Source of the DNA: Odontesthes bonariensis
Taxonomy: Eukaryota > Chordata > Actinopteri > Atheriniformes > Atherinopsidae
Length of the DNA: 64,000 bases
Direction of reading: 5' to 3'
NCBI RefSeq assembly: GCF_027942865.1
Contig: NC_134509.1
Coordinates: 10,189,754-10,253,753, forward strand
Shown: positions 59,513 to 64,000 of the stretch, piece by piece
How the letters are laid out: the number at the start of each line of letters is the position of its first letter
Numbering within the stretch: the stretch's first letter is position 1
Made by a program: the position numbers and the translations under genes
The notes under the pieces: model-generated
What the model was told of the DNA's origin: nothing
The model's input: the letters and a program-made list of their open reading frames with translations, nothing else
Database searches by the model: none

Positions 59513-61157
59513 ACGTGCAAATCAGTGTAACAGTTCAGTTGCCTATAGGCACATGAAAATTCACAGCAATATGCACAATTTAAAGCTGCGGTGTTGTATG
59601 CCTAAGTTCAAAAGGACCTTTCAAAAATGTGCAGGTCTGAAAGTACATCTATACAGAGATCATAAGAAACGTGATTCTGCGCCCAGCTTGAGTATGCCAG
59701 TGGATCTGACCTGCCATGTTGACTTCTGCAGGGACAAATCTGATTCCCTGACTGAATTTTACTCTCACCTTAAAGTTCACATTAAAGAAGGACGAGCAGT
59801 TGCATGTCCTTTTATGCATTGGGGAAAGACATTTACTGTGATATCAACTTTTACATCTCATTTGTCCAGAAAACATAAACAAAGTGCAGAGGGAAATCTA
59901 ATGGCGTCCATCATTGACCCAGCAGGTGAAAGTGGAACAAGTGACAGTCATAATGATAGTGACTTACTGGGTAACATGCAGGTTGATGCAGCTTACAATA
60001 CAGAGCATTTAGAGGTTACCCCAGAAAATATTGATGATACATTGTTCTTTCTTTCTTTCAAGCAAAGTTGCTGCTTTCATCATCCACTGTTCAGACAGTC
60101 ATTCAAGATTTGCAGTCAATACATGACATCGGCCAGTCACAATTCCTTTTTAAACTGAGTGAGAAATTGCATGTGCTTGGGATTCCGAATGATGTTATTA
60201 GGACTCTTATTGATGATCTGAAAACAGAAGATCTTTTCCGGACTCGCAATACCAACACACTGAAAACAGATCAACGGAGAAAGACTGTGTTCAACAATCA
60301 GTTTCATTATATTGAACCAGTGCCTATATGTCTGGGACAAAATGAAGCAGGGAAAGAGTGCTTTGCTCAGTACTTCAAACAAACACTTGAAGCTCTTTTT
60401 CAGTGCAAATCTGTAAGAGAACAATACAATCAAGTACACATCCAAGTCCAAACTAAGGATGTTTTTCAAGATGTATGGGATGGGGACTTACTGAGAAATC
60501 CCTTCAAGCAGAGAGGTCTTCTTTGGGCTTGAGTCTTTATCGGGAGGCATTTGAAGTAGTAAACCCACTTGGCTCAGGGAAAAAGAAACACAAAATACTG
60601 GCAGTGTATCTCACACTGGCAGACCTATTACCTATTATCTTTGTCACGTTTCAGGTGGAACAGCAGGACGCTGTATTCAGCGCTGGGTGGTCAGCCTTGA
60701 GGGCCATGTAATATGTGAGGGAATCCAACCCACCTTCTTGACAGGGCCTGCTGTTATTTTCCACCTTCTACATCTTACATCTCAAATACCAAGAAGAAGC
60801 CTCATGCACTCTTGAATTCATCCAAAGGTATTTTCACTAAAACATGTGTTTCTTATCTTTTCAATGGTATGCTATTGTGAACAAAACATTTTCTGCTTTT
60901 TGTTGCGTTGTTAATGTATGTAAGTCACACAACTTGATTTTTACACTGTCTGAAGAGACACTATTATTTTTCAGGCGCTTCATTGGTATAAACCCTGAGC
61001 GAGGCACCAAGGCTGGACGGGGCAAAGTCTTGTTAAAAAACAAAAAAACAAAACAAAAAAAAACTGGCGAAACCACAAGCAAAAAGATGACAACAGTCAA
61101 CCCACATGTATATACTCTGCTGAGAAGACTGATGGACTGTCACTGGGACTTCATTTA
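59513..61157 (+). pseudogene. broken C2H2 zinc-finger / transposase-like gene of the CACTG element
   Basis: From an acceptor-like CTTGTCAG the first frame (to about 60050) holds degenerate C2H2 fingers: AYRHMKIHSN, FQKCAGLKVHLYRDHKK, CHVDFCRDKSDSL...HLKVH and TFTSHLSRKHKQ. A frame change near 60060 leads to TVIQDLQSIHDIGQSQFLFK and VLGIPNDVIRTLIDDL. Another near 60510 leads to GLSLYREAFEVVNPLGSGKK then KHKILAVYLTLADLLP, which recalls a block (NPLGS-KHK--AVYFTL) seen in transposase-like proteins repeated many times in fish genomes. A final piece at 60976-61157 reads NPERGTKAGRGKV and TTVNPHVYTLLRRLMDCHW. Stops and shifts make it non-functional. Confidence 0.55.
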
Positions 61158-61180
61158 AAATGGTGAGACTGTTCAGTCCC

Positions 61181-61183
<3 letters not shown>

Positions 61184-61259
<76 letters not shown>
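61184..61259 (+). repeat. (CA)n microsatellite
   Basis: About 37 CA units with one AA interruption, inside the CACTG element. Confidence 0.95.
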
Positions 61260-61260
<1 letters not shown>

Positions 61261-61620
61261 AGCTTCTCTCATTGCTTTAATTCTTTTTCCCTCACAACCT
61301 CATCCTCTTTCTCTCTCGCTTACAGGGTAGAACGTCTGAATCGCTGTTATTCTCGCCTGAAATTTCTCTTTGTCTAGTTTGTTCTTGTCGTTTCATTATC
61401 TGAACTGTTATGTTCTGGCTAGTTTCATGTCAATATTTCCAAGTCTGAATGCCTCATTCTTTTATTCGACTATTTTCAGCAAAAAGGCAAAGGTTTTTTG
61501 TTTTTTAAATAGAAAGAAGTCACTGTCTGATTGTAGAGAATTTAAATTGATGTGAAAATATAAGGCAAAGTGCATTAAGAAGCTGTGTTTTTTCACTTTG
61601 CAATTACATGCTGATCTGTT

Positions 61621-61750
61621 GGACTGGATAGTGTAGTGGTAAGATTGCCACCTTTCATGCAAATGACTTGGGTTCAAATCTACTGTATGAAAGGTACTCC
61701 AGTAGGGATCCTTAGGCAAGACCCCCTTACTCTACCTGTAAATGCCAAAT
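61621..61750 (+). mobile_element. tRNA-derived SINE (V-SINE-like)
   Basis: A tRNA-like head has an A box (TAGTGTAGTGGT, 61629-61640) and a B box (GGGTTCAAATC, 61670-61680) at tRNA spacing. It is followed by CCTTAGGCAAGACCCCCTTA, which resembles the conserved central part of vertebrate V-SINEs. It inserted into the CACTG element. It is not a functional tRNA gene: the acceptor stem does not pair. Confidence 0.7.
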
Positions 61751-62130
61751 GCATAAACAGAAATTCACAAAGCACATTTTGTGAAGACTGATTATGTGTT
61801 TTTAAATAAATTAGTTGACTGTAAAGTATTGCAAAAGTAATCTTTAAAAAAAAACAGTGATTGCTGTATTTTTCAATAACAGTTAAAAACTGTACATTTT
61901 AGTGACAGTAAAAATATGTTAAATTTACAGTAATGTAATGGCAAATTAACTGCAGTTGTTTACTGTTTTTATACAGGAAAGTAATAAAAAGTCCCTTACT
62001 GTATTTTTCATTAACAGTACAAAACTGTAAATTTTAATGACAGTAAGAAAAAATTATTTTACAGTAACATAATGGGAATCCTGCTGCCAGTTCTTTACTG
62101 TTATTTTACAGGGACATTTGTTACAGTGTG

Positions 62131-64000
62131 GGCTGTGACTGCACAACTGATTAATCACAGAGGTAGACAAAATATTCTGCCTATACTAACTTCTAAAAGT
62201 TCCTTGAAAAATGACAACTGTGATCCACACTTTCTCTACCACCTCTGAACAGAGACTGATGGCGTGTTCCCCAGACCTGCAGGCTGCTACTGACAAATGA
62301 AAGAACACCTGTTGCGGGACAGAGGAAGGATGAGGATCCAGGGCAAGAGGAGATGATACAGATGGGGTCGAGACTGATACAGAAGCTGGTGGGCACCACC
62401 AACACTTTCACATCCTGTTCTCAGTCTACTTATTTCACAAGAATATATTCTGCTGCATGTATGCTACTTAATATTGGCCCTGTGTGCGTAGGTGAACAAA
62501 TATGCAGGGATGGAACTCTTTTCTCAAACTTGAATAGTTAGAGGAGTGTTCTCTCCTCCTGCATAGATTAGTAGCAATATGTGGGTGTAACTACAGGACC
62601 GCCTCTGAAGAACTGAAACCCTTAAGAGCTGACCCTTGATACTCGGCTTTCTTGAAATACAATTGTTAAAATACTTAACTTCGTTTTGAGAATTCAAAGT
62701 AGACAAGACTCAAGTTTCAAGTCTTGACCTATAGCACCCATTAAAGATAAATGCAATACTCTTGTAGAGCAGCTCACACCATTCTCAAGTTTTTTAATTA
62801 AGAGACCACTAAGTCCTGATAAGGAGAAGGGCGAGAGTGATGCAGTGAATTGCAGCACTTTCAACCTCAAACCTTGGTGTGATGTGAGAGTGGAACATTC
62901 TGTCAATAAGATGACAACACTTTTATGAAACCTTTTCTCTCCCTGGGTATGTTAACATTACATCAGTAGGGTTAAACAAAATGATCACGGTTAGGGGTGA
63001 AATACATTGTTTATACAATGTGACCTCTGCTGCACCCTGATAAATGCCCCTATCCTGGTTACCTTAGTTACAACAGAAGATATAATGAGGGGATATCCCT
63101 TCCAGGTTGGATTTAGGCAGTATATTTACTTAGTTAGGGTTAGAAATCAAAACTACATGGGTAAGGTTGGAAATTATTATTTTTCCAAATGTGGCTGTTA
63201 CTATCAGGGATGCCATTTTTACCCCTTGACATGCAGTCGCTCTCATGACCACTAGAGGTCGACTATTTTTTATGAACCTGATCATTGGTTATCATCCTTC
63301 TGCATGCCACATGGGTATGTTTTGGGGAAGAAGGCCGTCTCAAATTGCGTTAAGACGGCTCAAGTGAGTTGTGTTTGCCATCACACTGTCTAACTTGATT
63401 GTACATCGCTTGCTCTCCATGCCATTTTAATGTGATATTATATTTGACAGCATGTGACTAAGAAGTGGTTGGGGCCACACCTGATCTGCCTGTTACCTGC
63501 CTCAGCTTTAGCACCGATATGGATTTGGCAAATCGGTGTGGTTCCCTCTTCATTCAGACTTTATTTGAACTTGTTTTTAAAGACTTGTGACTCAACTTTC
63601 ATCAAGAAATTTATTTAAACTCATTTCTCCCATGTCTCGCCGATTTCTTTTGCTATACTGCTGTTTTCCGTGATATTATGCATTTTCTGGTAAGGTGACA
63701 AAAGACACTGTAAGCCAAACACACAACAGAACTATCTTTGGGTTCGGCTTTAGATTTGGTTCATGGCATAAAAAATTAAACTGATTTCCCTGATTAGAGT
63801 CCAGACTAATCAGTTTCTCTTCTGTGTATCTCCAAAATTTCCCTCCTTACTCTATTTAATTATGTATGAGCCTGTTATGCCGCTTGCTATTGCTTTCTTT
63901 CCTACTGTACATTGGTGCACTGGGATTGCCTTCCTCTTTATCAACTTCTTTTCTCCACTCTTCTTTGTCTTGATGTCATTTTTTTCCTTCAGCCCTAATG
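62131..64000. other. no gene recognised
   Basis: AT-rich sequence with short open frames only; no exon of the DOC2-type gene was found on the minus strand. Confidence 0.45.

Larger units (their letters stand above)
58599..62128 (+). mobile_element. decayed DNA transposon with CACTG ends (CMC/EnSpm-like, tentative)
   Basis: A 3,530-bp block opens CACTGTTAGCAAT and closes with the related complement ATTTGTTACAGTG; TG lies just outside both ends. Both sub-terminal regions (58599-58750 and 61850-62128) are dense in ACAGTAAA/TTTACTGT/TTTACAG motifs in both orientations. Between them is a broken gene with zinc-finger and transposase-like segments. CACT ends, short target duplication and clustered sub-terminal motifs are features of the CMC/EnSpm superfamily; the superfamily call is an inference. 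Confidence 0.55.

Noticed and set aside
61621-61700. Functional tRNA gene
   Set aside because: A and B boxes are present, but the acceptor and anticodon stems do not pair and a SINE body follows.

Overview
This is a piece of a ray-finned fish (teleost) nuclear genome. The evidence is spliced vertebrate genes with GT/AG introns, vertebrate AATAAA poly(A) signals, long CA/GT and TATC microsatellites, and a typical teleost mix of mobile elements (L2-type LINE, PIF/Harbinger, Tc1, hAT-like MITEs, foldback elements, a solo LTR, a tRNA-derived SINE). Nothing prokaryotic is present.

Layout. 1-28.9 kb: I see no host gene. It is filled with repeats: a hairpin-bearing MITE (1.3-1.9 kb), a 222-bp direct duplication (5.3/6.3 kb), a near-complete but frameshifted L2/CR1-group LINE (6.77-11.84 kb) lodged inside another repeat, LINE and Penelope-like scraps, a solo LTR (16.06-16.44 kb), a hAT-like MITE, a TIR element, a young PIF/Harbinger transposon with 178-bp inverted repeats that look identical (20.03-22.96 kb), and a 930-bp foldback element (23.80-24.73 kb).

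28.9-43.2 kb: three host genes. cdk2ap2 (+, 4 coding exons, 111 aa) faces aip (-, aryl hydrocarbon receptor-interacting protein, about 341 aa) tail to tail, followed by tmem134 (-, 7 coding exons, 198 aa). All three have human orthologues that I recall as neighbours at 11q13.2, so this is a conserved block. A Tc1 remnant that itself contains a LINE insertion lies between aip and tmem134, and a 364-bp hAT-like MITE with a perfect 8-bp target duplication lies in aip intron 1.

43.2-56 kb: a LINE fragment ending in a TATC microsatellite, then serping1 (C1 inhibitor, +, 10 coding exons, 597 aa) in its fish form: signal peptide, two immunoglobulin domains, then a serpin domain with a P1 arginine. 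A second foldback element sits in the intron that splits its first Ig domain, and a (TG)26 run abuts one of its splice acceptors. The last coding exon of a DOC2/rabphilin-type C2-domain gene follows on the minus strand; its other exons are not visible here.

56-64 kb: a LINE fragment and a 3.5-kb decayed DNA transposon with CACTG ends (58.60-62.13 kb). It carries a broken C2H2 zinc-finger/transposase-like gene and a SINE. The last 1.9 kb shows no gene. The host genes do not form a pathway: they are a cell-cycle regulator, an HSP90 co-chaperone, a small membrane protein, a complement-protease inhibitor and a presynaptic calcium sensor. Exon boundaries were read by eye from splice consensus, reading phase and remembered family sequences; no alignment was run.
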